From the NCBI RefSeq assembly GCF_008369165.1, contig NZ_VOBA01000002.1:372001-436000 (forward strand): a DNA stretch of 64,000 nt. The letters are read 5' to 3'. The DNA is from Dietzia sp. ANT_WB102. GTDB taxonomy: Bacteria; Actinomycetota; Actinomycetes; Mycobacteriales; Mycobacteriaceae. Shown here one piece after another: positions 38,540 through 47,998 of the stretch (within the stretch, counting starts at the first letter, position 1; the number at the start of each line of letters is the position of its first letter). The notes under the pieces are model-generated. The model was not told the origin of the DNA. It saw only the letters and a list, made by a program, of their open reading frames with translations, and ran no database searches. Both the position numbers and the translations under genes were made by a program.

Positions 38540-39070
38540 TTAGTGGTCCCGGGGAGTGAATTCCAAACCGTCGTCGGCGACGATCCGGATCGGTCCCCTC
38601 ACGTCGGATCCGCTGACCCGCTCACCGCGCTGCGTCACCGCGACAACGCCGTCGTCGCAGAGTTCGAAGGCCACCTCCCTCGCCGTGGGCATGAGGTCAC
38701 GCCACTCGGCGCCGCCGACCGCCCGCGCCGCGTCAGACGGACAGGTTGAGCCATCCCCCCGCGAGCGCAGGAGCGTCCTGATCGTCGCGGCGATGCGGTC
38801 GCGAGTCCCCTCGTCTGTCGGTTCCCACCACGGGGTGCCGCGCTCTCCGAGTGCGACCTTGGCGTCGTTCACCATGACGCGCGCGGCGTCACCCTCGATC
38901 TTGACTAACCGACGACCGGTCATGAGCGCGGCGACGAGTTCGGAGCGCAACTTGTCCGGTATCGAGGGGTCCGTGGCCCGCCATCGACGTCCTCTGACCA
39001 CGATGTAGTGGCCGTCCTCAGTGTGCTCCACGTCCCCGCCCCGGCTGGCGTCCCCATTGGCATCGGTCAT
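38540..39070 (-). CDS. DUF3253 domain protein
   Basis: 176 residues. The N-terminal ~95 residues contain HYIVVRGRRWRATDPSIPDKLRSELVAALMTGRRLVK, a conserved block of short actinobacterial proteins. The C-terminal ~80 residues, with CPSDAARAVGGAEWRDLMPTAREVAFELCDDGVVAVTQRGE and RGPIRI, match DUF3253, which looks like a small winged helix. No function is known. ATG 39070 follows a weak GAAG purine stretch. It is divergent from the KstD-like gene across the KstR-type operator, so it may share that regulation. Confidence 0.85.
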   Translation of the reverse strand: MTDANGDASRGGDVEHTEDGHYIVVRGRRWRATDPSIPDKLRSELVAALMTGRRLVKIEGDAARVMVNDAKVALGERGTPWWEPTDEGTRDRIAATIRTLLRSRGDGSTCPSDAARAVGGAEWRDLMPTAREVAFELCDDGVVAVTQRGERVSGSDVRGPIRIVADDGLEFTPRDH

Positions 39071-39141
39071 TCTTCGATTCTGCACTCGATCGTCCGCGCC
39101 CCCACCGATCGGGAACGAAGGTACCGCCGCGAGGGGCGGTG

Positions 39142-39154
39142 TTAGTGTCACTAA
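39142..39154. promoter_or_regulatory. Second palindrome next to the KstR-type site
   Basis: TTAGTG-T-CACTAA, perfect 6-base arms around a single T, ends six bases before the KstR-type site. It may be a second operator or overlap the promoter. Confidence 0.4.
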
Positions 39155-39160
39155 GGGAAG

Positions 39161-39174
39161 TGGAACGTGTTCCA
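39161..39174. promoter_or_regulatory. KstR-type operator
   Basis: TGGAACGTGTTCCA is a perfect 14-base palindrome that fits TnnAACnnGTTnnA, the consensus of KstR, the sterol-catabolism repressor of mycobacteria and rhodococci. It lies 33 nt before GTG 39208 of a KstD-like gene, the expected kind of target. Confidence 0.7.
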
Positions 39175-39207
39175 CTGGAGATGACCAACAGAAGACTAGG
39201 GGCTCCC

Positions 39208-40776
39208 GTGACGGCGCAGGACAGCACATTTGACGAGGAATTCGACGTGGTGGTCGTGGGATCGGGGGTGGCCGCCCTTTTCGGCGCCGCGTCAGCCGCA
39301 GCCCGCGGACTGTCGACCTGCCTGATCGAGAAGACCGACCGCTTCGGCGGGACCTCCGCGTACTCCGGCGGCGCCGTGTGGCTTCCCGGCAACTCCGTGC
39401 TTGCCCGAGACGGGGTTGAGGACTCCGTGGAACGCGGGCGCACGTACTTCCGTGCTGTGGTCGGCGACCGTACCGCCGCGGATGTCCAGGACGCATTCCT
39501 CAACACCGGACCGCTGGTCGTCGACTTCCTTCAGGATGAGTTGGGTATCCCCACACGATTTCAGGCGTTCCCCGACTATTTCGACGCCCCGGGTCGCCAG
39601 GAACTAGGTCGCAGCATCTACCCCAAGCCGATCAAAGGCGAGGAGGTCGGGGACCGGGTGACCGACATTCGACGCCCGGTGCCCGCCGACCAGTTCGGTG
39701 CGGACGAGGACACCACCAGGCTTGAGGGCGGACGGGCCTGGGTGGCCCGACTCGTGCTCGCCCTGGACGCGCTGGACGCCGCCGAGACACGCTTGAACAC
39801 CGCCGCCGACGAGCTGGTCCGCGACGCCGAGGGGCGCGTGGTCGGGGTGGTCGTGCATGGCGACTCCGGCCGTCAGGTGCTGGGAGCACGCCGCGGGGTA
39901 CTGGTCGCGGCAGGCGGATTCGAGCGCTCGTCCGACCTTCGTCAGCGCTGGCAGGACATGCCGACCGCGGACTGGTCCTCGTCCCACCCCGATACGGGCT
40001 CCGGCGACGCCGTCCGCATGTTCGAGGAGGTCGGGGCCAAGCTGGACCTGCTCGACCAGTCCTGGTGGTGCCCCGCCACCCTGTTTCCCAACGGGCACGC
40101 CGCCTTCACCCTGGGTTTCCGTTCCGGGCTGATCGTCGACGGAACCGGAAAGCGGTTCGCCAACGAACTCCTGCCGTACGACCAGATGGGCCGGAAGATG
40201 CGGGCCCGCATGGCAGACGGAGCCGGCGACGAGTTCTGGCTCGTGTTCGACGACGCGGAGGCCGGCGGATACCCGGCGATCTGCATTCCCGCACCCGAGC
40301 CCGACGAGCTGCGAAATGCCGGTCTATGGCACACCGCCGGATCCGTCGAGGAGCTGGCCGACGCCACCGGGCTCGACCCGGTAGCGCTGCGCGAGAGCGT
40401 AGATCGCTTCAACGGCTTCGCCGAGCAGGGCAGGGATTCCGACTTCGCACGCGGGGAGGACCCCTACGGGCGGTTCTTCCTGGGCGCCTCGACGCCCGAA
40501 CAATGCCTGCGTCCGGTTGGCGGGGACCGACTCCACGCCGTCCGGCTCGTCCTTGGCGACCTCGGCACCAAGGGCGGCGCGGTGATCGACTCGAACGGCG
40601 CCGCGCTCGATGCCGACGGCCACCCCATCCCGGGCCTCTACGCCGCTGGCAACTCGTCGGCGTCGGTATCGGGGGAGGCCTATCCGGGCCCGGGCGTTCC
40701 GCTGGGATCCGGGATGGCCATGGCGTACCGGGCGGTGGCCGACATGGCCGGCCAGCCCCTGCCTATCGCTCCGTAA
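39208..40776 (+). CDS. FAD-dependent dehydrogenase, 3-ketosteroid delta1-dehydrogenase-like
   Basis: 522 residues. VVVGSGVAALFGA is the N-terminal FAD motif, and FGGTSAYSGGAVWLPGN is the flavoprotein signature shared by 3-ketosteroid delta1-dehydrogenases and fumarate-reductase-type enzymes. The C-terminus GNSSASVSGEAYPGPGVPLGSGMAMAYRA is close to KstD-type ends. The upstream KstR-type operator independently suggests steroid catabolism. GTG 39208 is chosen (AGGGG site at 39198-39202); ATG 39181 would add nine residues but starts only seven bases after the operator. An alternative is a delta4-5alpha or short-substrate enzyme of the same superfamily. Confidence 0.88.
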   Translation: MTAQDSTFDEEFDVVVVGSGVAALFGAASAAARGLSTCLIEKTDRFGGTSAYSGGAVWLPGNSVLARDGVEDSVERGRTYFRAVVGDRTAADVQDAFLNTGPLVVDFLQDELGIPTRFQAFPDYFDAPGRQELGRSIYPKPIKGEEVGDRVTDIRRPVPADQFGADEDTTRLEGGRAWVARLVLALDALDAAETRLNTAADELVRDAEGRVVGVVVHGDSGRQVLGARRGVLVAAGGFERSSDLRQRWQDMPTADWSSSHPDTGSGDAVRMFEEVGAKLDLLDQSWWCPATLFPNGHAAFTLGFRSGLIVDGTGKRFANELLPYDQMGRKMRARMADGAGDEFWLVFDDAEAGGYPAICIPAPEPDELRNAGLWHTAGSVEELADATGLDPVALRESVDRFNGFAEQGRDSDFARGEDPYGRFFLGASTPEQCLRPVGGDRLHAVRLVLGDLGTKGGAVIDSNGAALDADGHPIPGLYAAGNSSASVSGEAYPGPGVPLGSGMAMAYRAVADMAGQPLPIAP

Positions 40777-40803
40777 GCTGCGGGCGGACACTGGCCCCCG
40801 GGG

Positions 40804-43251
40804 TCAGTGTCCGGCCCAGTCGAGGAAATCGGCGGCGGTGAGGACCGGGGTGCCCCACTTGTGGGCCGCCCGCGCCTTGACCGATTGGCTGCCGGCTTCG
40901 GCGACCACCAGGGCATCGCATCGGCTTTTGGTTACAGCGCCCACGGGGACCAGGTGGTGACGGGCGGCGAGAGCCTCCATCTCCTCTCGCGAGACGAGGA
41001 CTCCGGAGGAATCCAGGGCGCTGCCGGAGAAACAGACCCGCGCCCCGGGTCGAAGTATGTCGGCGGGTCCGGCCGTTGGCGGTACCTCCAGCCCCCGGGT
41101 CAGGTCAGTGCCCACGATCCGCGAGGTCATTCGCAGCCGGTCGATCACGTCAGCGGTCATCGGCACCCGTTGCGCTGCGAGGCGGATCTGCTCGGCGACG
41201 AGCTCGCGCGCCCCGGCGACGAGATCGCGGTCGCCAGGGGTGACGAGCCCGTCGTCGTCGCCGCCGATGCCCGGTCGCCCGTCGCGGACCGGACGGTCCA
41301 GCAGCGCGGCACCCACGTCGGCGCTGATCGCGAGGACCGCCGACAGCTGGGGGAGCGCCGTTGAGGTTGGCGGTCGAACGTCTGTGTCACGACTGAGCAG
41401 GTAACTGACCGGCGCTTCGTCGATGAGGTCGGCGTCAAACGTCCCGGCCGCCGCGTCGTCGAGGACTAGGCGGCCGTGGGCTGTCAGCGCCGCCCGTGCG
41501 CGGATGAGGGCTGACCCGGCACGGGACCGGGCCCGCTCACCAGGGCTGAGGACCTCGGCCCGGATGTCGATACCGAGTGGCATCGACACCTCGCGACCAA
41601 GCCGCGCGAATTCGGCGACCATTTGGCCGAACGTGGCGTCGAGGTCCACGCCGACCGGTGTGTAACCGTCCATCAACGGCGCGAGCATCGCCCACGCCTC
41701 GAAGAGCGTCGGAGCGAGCAGGACGTCGGCGACGGAGATCCCGCACTCCGTTCGCGCTCGGGCCAGGTCGCGCTGCGGGTTGACCAGCGTGGTCACCCCA
41801 GTGCCGTCTGGGAAAACAACGGCCAGTTCCACGGGGCGCGATTTAGACCGGGGGCCGTCCTCGCCGACGGTCAGCACTGCGATCGCGCAATAGCGACGCG
41901 TGGAGGTCCTTCCGCCCGGCGACCTCAGGAACCGGATGATCCGACGGTCGGTTTTGAGATCCCCGGGCAGCACCGGTCGCGTGAGCACCAGACCCTCGAG
42001 GGAGCGGCATCGGCTCAATGCCACGTAGAGCTGGCCTGCCGCGAATGTACCCCCGCTGAGGTCCACGACGACCCTGTCCAGGGTCTGCCCCTGGCTCTTG
42101 TGGATGGTGACGGCCCAGGCGAGCGTGAAAGGGAGTTGGGTAAAGCTGCCGACCACCTCGTGACGCAACGCGCCACCAGCGGTATCCGGTCTGGTGACGT
42201 CCCAGGTGTGCAACGCAACGTCGGCGACCTCGCCGCCCGTGAACTCGACGACGACGACGGGCCCCCTTTCTCCGCGGTCGCCGCGTCTCCCGAGCGTCAC
42301 GTCGACCACCCGTCCAATGGAGCCGTTGACCCACCGGTCGGCAGGGTCATTGGTCAGCATCATGATCTGGGCGCCGATCTTGAACGTCAGCACCTGCTGG
42401 GTCGGGAGCTCGAACCCTGTGAGATCTCCGGTGACCGTTGCTTCCGACGCCAGATCCGACCCGGGCAGACGCTCGAGGCGCCGCTGATTATGTCTCGCCG
42501 CCCGGTTGTTGGTGGTGGCGAGCGTCAACCAGAACTCGTCGTCCGGGGGAGCGAAGCTCGGATCGGTCCGGGAGTTGAGGCGTTCGCGAGCCGCGCCGAC
42601 GAGCGTGCCTTCCCGAATCGAATTGAGGATCGCGGTGAGCTCCGGGTCGCCGGACTGCCGGAAGACATGGGTCAGATCGACGGTGGGGAAGTCCGCTGGG
42701 TCGTAATGCTCGGCCGAGAAGAAGTACGGCGTCGGGTACGTGGCCTCGAAGGACGATTTCTCCGATGCGGTGACGACTGGGGGCAGTTGGAAGAGATCAC
42801 CGACGAGGATGAGGCGGACACCCCCGAACCGCATCGTCGGGTCCGGGCCGAACCGCTCTAGGGCGATCGCGATCATGTCGAACACATCGGCCCGGAGCAT
42901 GGAGACCTCGTCGAGGACGAGGGTGTGGGCGCCGGCCAGTGCCTGGGTAAAGCGACCGGGGCGGTAGGCGTTGCTGCGCACGTGCTCGACTGTGTGGCCG
43001 GGATGGAAGCCGAACAGTCGATGAATGGTGTACCCGCCCACGTTGAGGGCAGCGATGCCGGTGGGCGCGGCGACGAGCGTGGGCTGGTCGGTCTCTGAGA
43101 GAAATCGTCTTATGAGAGTCGACTTTCCGGTTCCGGCCTTTCCCGTGAGGAAGAGGTCGTGTCCCGAGTGAAGGAGCTCGAGGGCGCGGTCGAACTCCTC
43201 GGTGAGCACGATGTCGGACCCGGGGTCCAGGTTCGCCCGATGATCGCTCAT
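40804..43251 (-). CDS. Pif1-type helicase with pseudo-exonuclease and BRCT domains
   Basis: 815 residues. Residues 1 to about 450 are a superfamily 1 helicase of the Pif1/RecD group: Walker A GKAGTGKS (37-44), LVLDEVSML (Walker B), LVGDLFQLPPV, AWAVTIHKSQGQTLD and YVALSRCRSLEGLVL. Residues about 452-560 look like a DnaQ exonuclease (PVELAVVFPDG, LVNPQRD, GISVADVLLAPTLFEAW, VDLDATFGQMVAEF), but the DxE motif is replaced by AIAVLTV, so it is probably inactive. Residues about 735-815 are BRCT-like (RVCFSGSALDSSG, DALVVAEAGSQSVKARAAHKWG). ATG 43251 has an AGAGGTGG ribosome site. It probably acts on DNA during replication or repair. Confidence 0.9.
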   Translation of the reverse strand: MSDHRANLDPGSDIVLTEEFDRALELLHSGHDLFLTGKAGTGKSTLIRRFLSETDQPTLVAAPTGIAALNVGGYTIHRLFGFHPGHTVEHVRSNAYRPGRFTQALAGAHTLVLDEVSMLRADVFDMIAIALERFGPDPTMRFGGVRLILVGDLFQLPPVVTASEKSSFEATYPTPYFFSAEHYDPADFPTVDLTHVFRQSGDPELTAILNSIREGTLVGAARERLNSRTDPSFAPPDDEFWLTLATTNNRAARHNQRRLERLPGSDLASEATVTGDLTGFELPTQQVLTFKIGAQIMMLTNDPADRWVNGSIGRVVDVTLGRRGDRGERGPVVVVEFTGGEVADVALHTWDVTRPDTAGGALRHEVVGSFTQLPFTLAWAVTIHKSQGQTLDRVVVDLSGGTFAAGQLYVALSRCRSLEGLVLTRPVLPGDLKTDRRIIRFLRSPGGRTSTRRYCAIAVLTVGEDGPRSKSRPVELAVVFPDGTGVTTLVNPQRDLARARTECGISVADVLLAPTLFEAWAMLAPLMDGYTPVGVDLDATFGQMVAEFARLGREVSMPLGIDIRAEVLSPGERARSRAGSALIRARAALTAHGRLVLDDAAAGTFDADLIDEAPVSYLLSRDTDVRPPTSTALPQLSAVLAISADVGAALLDRPVRDGRPGIGGDDDGLVTPGDRDLVAGARELVAEQIRLAAQRVPMTADVIDRLRMTSRIVGTDLTRGLEVPPTAGPADILRPGARVCFSGSALDSSGVLVSREEMEALAARHHLVPVGAVTKSRCDALVVAEAGSQSVKARAAHKWGTPVLTAADFLDWAGH

Positions 43252-43290
43252 GTCCACCTCTCTCCGGACTCGAGGAACAGGGATGAAAGG

Positions 43291-43330
43291 ACTGCGGGCC
43301 GGACCTCCAAGTGGAGATCCGGCCCGCAGT
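43291..43330 (-). terminator. Terminator after the ctaE-qcrCAB operon
   Basis: An 18-base arm (43291-43308) pairs with 43313-43330 with one A-C mismatch and a 4-base loop, 18 nt past the qcrB stop. It falls within the promoter-side region of the helicase gene. Confidence 0.7.
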
Positions 43331-43347
43331 CGGGTGCTAGAGGGGAA

Positions 43348-44970
43348 TCAGCGCTCGTCGTGGCGACGTGCCCGGTTCTCTTCCTGCAGTGTGGTGAGCA
43401 TCGCATTCTCTCGGTGGTGCTTGTCGTGCTCGGCGTCGTCGAGCAGACGGGCCTCCTCGATCGGGTCGGCGGTAAGCGCGCCCCGGATCGGACGCCCCGC
43501 AACACCAAGCTGGTTCATCTTGGTAGGCACCTTGGCGCCGGCGTACTCGAGTGGGACCGCGTGGCCGTGCTCGTCGATCTCGCCGAGCGGCTGGTGCACC
43601 TCGATGAACTCACCCTGCGGCATCCGCATGATGATGCCGGTCTCGATGCCGTGCTCCAGCACATCCCGGTCCGCGCGCTGGAGACCCAGGCACAGGCGGT
43701 AGGTGAAGAAGTACACCAGCGGCGGCAGGACGATCAGGCCGATCCGGCCCGCCCATGTCGTCGCGTTCAGCGAGATCGAGAAGTGGTACGCGATGAGGTC
43801 GTTCGTACCCATCAGGACGAGGATCACATAGAACGTGATCGCCATCATGCCGGCGGCCGTGCGAACGGGCACGTCGCGCGGACGCTGGAGCAGGTTGTGA
43901 TGCGCCCTGTCGCCGGTGACCTTGGCCTCAATCATCGGATAGGCGAACATCAGGGCGACCATCGCTCCGAGCATCACGGCTACCCAAGTGGTCGCCGGGA
44001 CGGTGTACGGGCCAAGGTAGAGCTCCCAGGCTGGCATCACACGGGCGCCACCCTCAGTCCACAGCATGTACCAGTCAGGCTGCGAGCCCGCCGAGATATG
44101 AGACGGGTTGTACGGCCCGAGGTTCCATATCGCGTTGATGGTGAACAAGCCCGAGAAGAGCATGAGCATGCCGACCGTGATGGCGCCGAACGCGATGGAC
44201 TTGACGGCGAACACCGGGAGGATCCGGACACCGACGACATTGTTCTCGGTGCGGCCGGGCCCGGGGAACTGCGTGTGCTTCTGGTACCAGACCAGCGCGA
44301 GGTGAGCCGCGATCAGCGCGAGGATGATCGCCGGGATGATCAGGACGTGGAGAACGTAGAAGCGCGGGATCATCAGTTCACCGGGGAAGTCCCCGCCGAA
44401 GATCATCCAGTGCATCCATGTCCCGATGACGGGCAGGCCGACGATGATGCTCGAGGTGATCCGGAGACCGGTGCCCGAGAGAACATCGTCAGGCAGGCCG
44501 TAGCCGAGGAACCCCTCGACGATGCCCAGGAGCAGCAGCACGCAGCCGATGATCCAGTTGGCTTCACGTGGGCGGCGGAATGCTCCTGTGAAGAAGATGC
44601 GGATCATGTGCACGACCATCGAGGCGACGAACAGCAGCGCCGCCCAGTGATGGATCTGCCGCACGAAGAGTCCGCCACGGACCTCGAACGAGATGGTGAG
44701 CGCCGTCTCGTAGGCGCGGGAGATCTCGATGCCGTTGAGCGGCGCGTACGCACCCTGGTAGATCACCTTCGACATCGAGGGGTCGAAGAACAGGGTGAGG
44801 TAAACACCCGAGATCAGCAGGATGATGAAGCTGTACAGGGCGATCTCGCCCAGTAGGAAGGACCAGTGCGTCGGGAAGACCTTGTTGATCTGCCGGCGCA
44901 AGCCCTTGGACATGGTGTATCGCGAGTCCAGGCCGTCGCCCAGTGCCGCGAGTTTCGTGTTGTTGCTCAT
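43348..44970 (-). CDS. qcrB: Cytochrome bc1 complex, cytochrome b subunit
   Basis: 540 residues, the quinol-oxidising subunit. Eight or more transmembrane helices are visible, with heme ligands in the [21 protein letters not shown] region and in [22 protein letters not shown], and the quinol-site segment near [17 protein letters not shown]. The C-terminal ~120 residues extend beyond mitochondrial cytochrome b, as in other actinobacteria. It forms the bc1-aa3 supercomplex with QcrA, QcrC and the cta subunits. Start ATG 44970 overlaps the qcrA stop (ATGA). This subunit is the target of Q203-type inhibitors in mycobacteria. Confidence 0.97.
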   Translation of the reverse strand: MSNNTKLAALGDGLDSRYTMSKGLRRQINKVFPTHWSFLLGEIALYSFIILLISGVYLTLFFDPSMSKVIYQGAYAPLNGIEISRAYETALTISFEVRGGLFVRQIHHWAALLFVASMVVHMIRIFFTGAFRRPREANWIIGCVLLLLGIVEGFLGYGLPDDVLSGTGLRITSSIIVGLPVIGTWMHWMIFGGDFPGELMIPRFYVLHVLIIPAIILALIAAHLALVWYQKHTQFPGPGRTENNVVGVRILPVFAVKSIAFGAITVGMLMLFSGLFTINAIWNLGPYNPSHISAGSQPDWYMLWTEGGARVMPAWELYLGPYTVPATTWVAVMLGAMVALMFAYPMIEAKVTGDRAHHNLLQRPRDVPVRTAAGMMAITFYVILVLMGTNDLIAYHFSISLNATTWAGRIGLIVLPPLVYFFTYRLCLGLQRADRDVLEHGIETGIIMRMPQGEFIEVHQPLGEIDEHGHAVPLEYAGAKVPTKMNQLGVAGRPIRGALTADPIEEARLLDDAEHDKHHRENAMLTTLQEENRARRHDER

Positions 44971-46157
44971 GAACGACGCTCCCAGAAGGCAGGTCCGACC
45001 GGCTCGATGAAGTCACCGTTGGCAACGAGGTAACCCTCGCTGTCGACGGCGATGGGCAGCTGCGGAAGCGCACGGGCGGCGGGGCCGAAGATCGGCTTCG
45101 CGTACTCGAGCGCATCGAACTGCGACTGGTGGCACGGGCAGAGGAATCGATGGGTCTGCTGCTCGTACAGCGAGGTGGGGCAGCCGAGGTGGGTGCAGAT
45201 CTTCGAGTAGGCGTACAGGTCGCCGTAGTTGAAGTTCTCCTGGCCCTTGCGCTTGGTCACGCGAGCTGCGTCCTCGGGGCGGAAGCGGATGAGCATGACC
45301 GAGTTGCGCGGCCCGTGGATCGAGTGCATCTGCTCCTCGAAGTTGCCCAACGCGCTGGCGGGGAGAGGGAAGACGGACTCCAAGCCACCGGCCGAGAGGT
45401 CGTCCACGCGGATCCGCTCGAGGCGACCCTCACCGGCCGGCGGGGTGCCATCGGGGTACACCTTGCCGGTGTCGCGGCCGAGGTAGACCTTCTCCGCGGG
45501 CATGCCATCGGGACGGTTATCGGACGCCAGCGTCCACCCGGTGGTGTGCAGGGTCCCGTCTCCGGCGATGTTCATCTCGCCGCGCTTCCACGGGTTCTTG
45601 ATCATGCCACCGAGGGGCAGGATCGCGGAGAGGCCGATGAGTCCGACACCCGCACCGAGGAAACCGCCCATGACCTTGCGGCGGCCGAGGGTCGACGTCT
45701 TCCACGAGTCGTTGAGCTCGGCGACGAATGTACGGCGGTCGAGGTCATCCGAAGGACCGTCGTGGCGAGTCTGGACCGAAACCTCTTCGGGAATGAACTT
45801 CTTGGTGAACTGCACTGCGCCGAAGCCGAGGAACAGGATCGACAGACCGATCGTGACGCCGAGGAGCGGCGTGTAGACCAGGTAGAGCCAGTAGCCGTCC
45901 TCACCTTCACCGCGGTACTCCCACGGCCAGAAGATGTAGACGACGGCAAAGGCGAGGCCGAACAGTGCCGACAGCGCGAACCAGGTGGTGACGGTCCGTG
46001 CAGCACGCTTCTCGGCGCGGGTGGTGACTCCGTCGGGCCAGCGCTCCTCGCGGTGCCGGACTTCGACCTCGTCTAGCTCGGTGCCCAGCTTCACGAGCTC
46101 GGCATCGCTCATCCGGTCCAGGTCGGCCGGTGACGGGTTCTTCGGGGTCTCACTCAT
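44967..46157 (-). CDS. qcrA: Cytochrome bc1 complex, Rieske iron-sulfur subunit
   Basis: 396 residues. Three transmembrane helices (about 55-75, 85-110 and 165-185) are typical of the actinobacterial form, which is longer than the one-helix mitochondrial protein. The Rieske cluster motifs are CTHLGC and CPCHQS, giving two Cys and two His ligands near residues 322-345. A twin-arginine-like RR precedes the third helix. The start ATG 46157 overlaps the qcrC stop (ATGA), and its own stop overlaps qcrB, so the three are tightly coupled. Confidence 0.97.
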   Translation of the reverse strand: MSETPKNPSPADLDRMSDAELVKLGTELDEVEVRHREERWPDGVTTRAEKRAARTVTTWFALSALFGLAFAVVYIFWPWEYRGEGEDGYWLYLVYTPLLGVTIGLSILFLGFGAVQFTKKFIPEEVSVQTRHDGPSDDLDRRTFVAELNDSWKTSTLGRRKVMGGFLGAGVGLIGLSAILPLGGMIKNPWKRGEMNIAGDGTLHTTGWTLASDNRPDGMPAEKVYLGRDTGKVYPDGTPPAGEGRLERIRVDDLSAGGLESVFPLPASALGNFEEQMHSIHGPRNSVMLIRFRPEDAARVTKRKGQENFNYGDLYAYSKICTHLGCPTSLYEQQTHRFLCPCHQSQFDALEYAKPIFGPAARALPQLPIAVDSEGYLVANGDFIEPVGPAFWERRS

Positions 46158-47038
46158 GAACGGGATCCGATCCACAGGGTCGCACCGATGAGGGCGACGA
46201 TGCCGACAAGCCACATGGCCACACCTTCGGTCACTGGACCGAGGCCGCCGAGGCCGTAGCCTCCCGGCGATACCTTGTTGTCCGTGTCCTTGATGAAGGC
46301 GATGATGTCCTTCTTCTCGTCAGGCGTGAGCTGGCGGTCCGAGAATCTGGGCATGTTCTGCGGGCCGGTAAGCATCGCCTGGTAGATCTCCTGCTCATTG
46401 GCAGGGTCGAGAGTCGGCGCAAACTTACCGGCCGAAAGGGCCCCACCGCGGCCGGTGAAGTTGTGGCAGGACGCGCAGTTGAGCCGGAAGAGCTCGGAAC
46501 CGCGAGCGATGTCCTCGGCGCGGTTCTCGCCGGTCGCTCCGCGGAGCGACTCCTGGGCGATAGTGCCGTCCGGATTGGTGATCAGTCCCGGCCCGCCACC
46601 GTGAAGGTCGACATACGCCGCGAGGGCCATGATCTGGTGCTCACTGTAGCGGGGCTTCTTGCGCTCCGCCTGGGCCTTGTTGTCGGCCGCAGGCATGCGG
46701 CCGGAATGTACTTGGAAGTAGGCGGAGCCCGCGCCGACGCCCACGAGTGAGGGGCCGCGGTCCTCGACGCCCTGCAGGTTCTGCCCGTGGCAGGTGATGC
46801 AGGCGACGTCGTAGATCGACTTGCCCTCGGCGATGAGGGCGGCCTGGTCCTGCTGGGCCGTCGCCACCTGGGGCTCGGGCACGACTGCCGTGGCGATCGC
46901 TCCCGCGCCGAGCAGGCCGGCAGCGATGACGAGCGCGCCGGTCGCCTGACGGCGCCGCTTGGTCGAGGCCGGACGCGTCGGCGACGTCGCCGGGTCCGGC
47001 GACGGCATGTCCGCAGCGGGTGGGTGAGGTGAGTTCAT
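46154..47038 (-). CDS. qcrC: Cytochrome bc1 complex, diheme cytochrome c subunit
   Basis: 294 residues. An N-terminal membrane anchor (about 35-55) and a C-terminal one (about 270-290) flank two cytochrome c domains with CITCH (about residue 80) and CASCH (about 190). The two hemes replace a soluble cytochrome c and pass electrons directly to CtaC. Distal Met ligands fall in segments such as SGRMPA and [12 protein letters not shown] 47038 follows an AAAGGGA ribosome site. It lies between ctaE (57 bases) and qcrA (overlap) in one operon. Confidence 0.97.
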   Translation of the reverse strand: MNSPHPPAADMPSPDPATSPTRPASTKRRRQATGALVIAAGLLGAGAIATAVVPEPQVATAQQDQAALIAEGKSIYDVACITCHGQNLQGVEDRGPSLVGVGAGSAYFQVHSGRMPAADNKAQAERKKPRYSEHQIMALAAYVDLHGGGPGLITNPDGTIAQESLRGATGENRAEDIARGSELFRLNCASCHNFTGRGGALSAGKFAPTLDPANEQEIYQAMLTGPQNMPRFSDRQLTPDEKKDIIAFIKDTDNKVSPGGYGLGGLGPVTEGVAMWLVGIVALIGATLWIGSRS

Positions 47039-47094
47039 TGTGAGTTCCCTTTGGAGTTGGGACCTGCTGGACACAGCGTCCTGCGGCCAGCTGA

Positions 47095-47706
47095 CTACTG
47101 GATGAAGTAGATGGTGACGAAGAGGCCAATCCAGACCACGTCGACGAAGTGCCAGTAGTACGACACCACGATGGCGGCGGTGGCCTGTGCCGGCGTGAAC
47201 CGAGACATCGTCGTCCTCATGACGAGGATGACGAAGGCGATCACTCCCGCCGCGACGTGGAGGCCGTGGAAACCGGTGGTGATGAAGAAGACTGATGCGT
47301 ACACGCTCGAGGGGATGGTGGTGCCCTCAAGGACCAGTGCCAAGTACTCATACGACTGCCCGATGAGGAATACCGTGCCCATCACCGCGGAGATGACGTA
47401 CCAGCGGCGGAGTCCGAAGACGTCTCCCTGCTCGGCGGCGAATACGCCCATCTGGCAGGTGAACGACGACGCCACGAGGATGACGGTGATCGTCAGGGCG
47501 AACGGCACGTTGAGGTGCACCGGATAGGAGGGCCAGTCACCTCCCGAGTTCGCCTTGGAGACGAAGTACATCGCGAACAGACCCGCGAAGAACATCAGCT
47601 CCTGGGACAGCCAGACAATGGTGCCCACACTGACCATGTTCGGCCGATTCAGCGAATGAACACGCTGGGCCATGGCCGATCCTGAGTTATCTACTGCGCT
47701 CGTCAC
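47095..47706 (-). CDS. ctaE: Cytochrome c oxidase subunit III
   Basis: 203 residues with five transmembrane helices. [21 protein letters not shown] (second helix with the conserved Glu), [15 protein letters not shown] and [19 protein letters not shown] are family signatures. The subunit stabilises the aa3 core and helps proton uptake. It is first in the operon ctaE-qcrC-qcrA-qcrB. GTG 47706 is used; ATG 47673 ([12 protein letters not shown]) is also possible. A near -10 hexamer TACTTG lies five bases before GTG 47706. Catalytic subunit ctaD is not in the window. Confidence 0.95.
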   Translation of the reverse strand: MTSAVDNSGSAMAQRVHSLNRPNMVSVGTIVWLSQELMFFAGLFAMYFVSKANSGGDWPSYPVHLNVPFALTITVILVASSFTCQMGVFAAEQGDVFGLRRWYVISAVMGTVFLIGQSYEYLALVLEGTTIPSSVYASVFFITTGFHGLHVAAGVIAFVILVMRTTMSRFTPAQATAAIVVSYYWHFVDVVWIGLFVTIYFIQ

Positions 47707-47841
47707 GAGGCCAAGTATGACCCCTCAAGAGCGATGAGTCTGCATGGACCCCCGAAATCGGCGTGTCAGTTCAGCGTTTCTGCAGGTCGTCTCAGATTTC
47801 GCCACGTCACAGGTCGCAAGTGGTCCCCCTTGCAGGGGCTA

Positions 47842-47865
47842 TCAGGGCGCTCTCAGGCGCCCTGA
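47842..47865. other. Hairpin in the ctaE-trpD intergenic region
   Basis: TCAGGGCGC pairs with GCGCCCTGA, a 9-base stem with a 6-base loop, at 47842-47865. The rest of this 292-base divergent region shows a smaller CCCC/GGGG hairpin just upstream but no Trp-rich leader peptide. Confidence 0.4.
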
Positions 47866-47998
47866 GCGGTTCTTCGCACGAGTGCGTGCGGGGAGTCCGC
47901 GCTCGCGTCAGGTCGGCCCAGTGGCACGATTGACCACGTGTGCGCGGTCCCCCTGCGGTGTGGGCTCGCTTTCATGACACCAGAGGAGGTCGGGACAC

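Noticed and set aside
43159-44856. 565-codon frame opposite qcrB and the helicase gene start
   Set aside because: His/Arg/Asp-rich antisense translation of a certain membrane protein gene.
47744-47977. Possible trp leader peptide or small gene before trpD
   Set aside because: The frame has no Trp codons, no ribosome site and Arg/Ser-rich noise-like composition.
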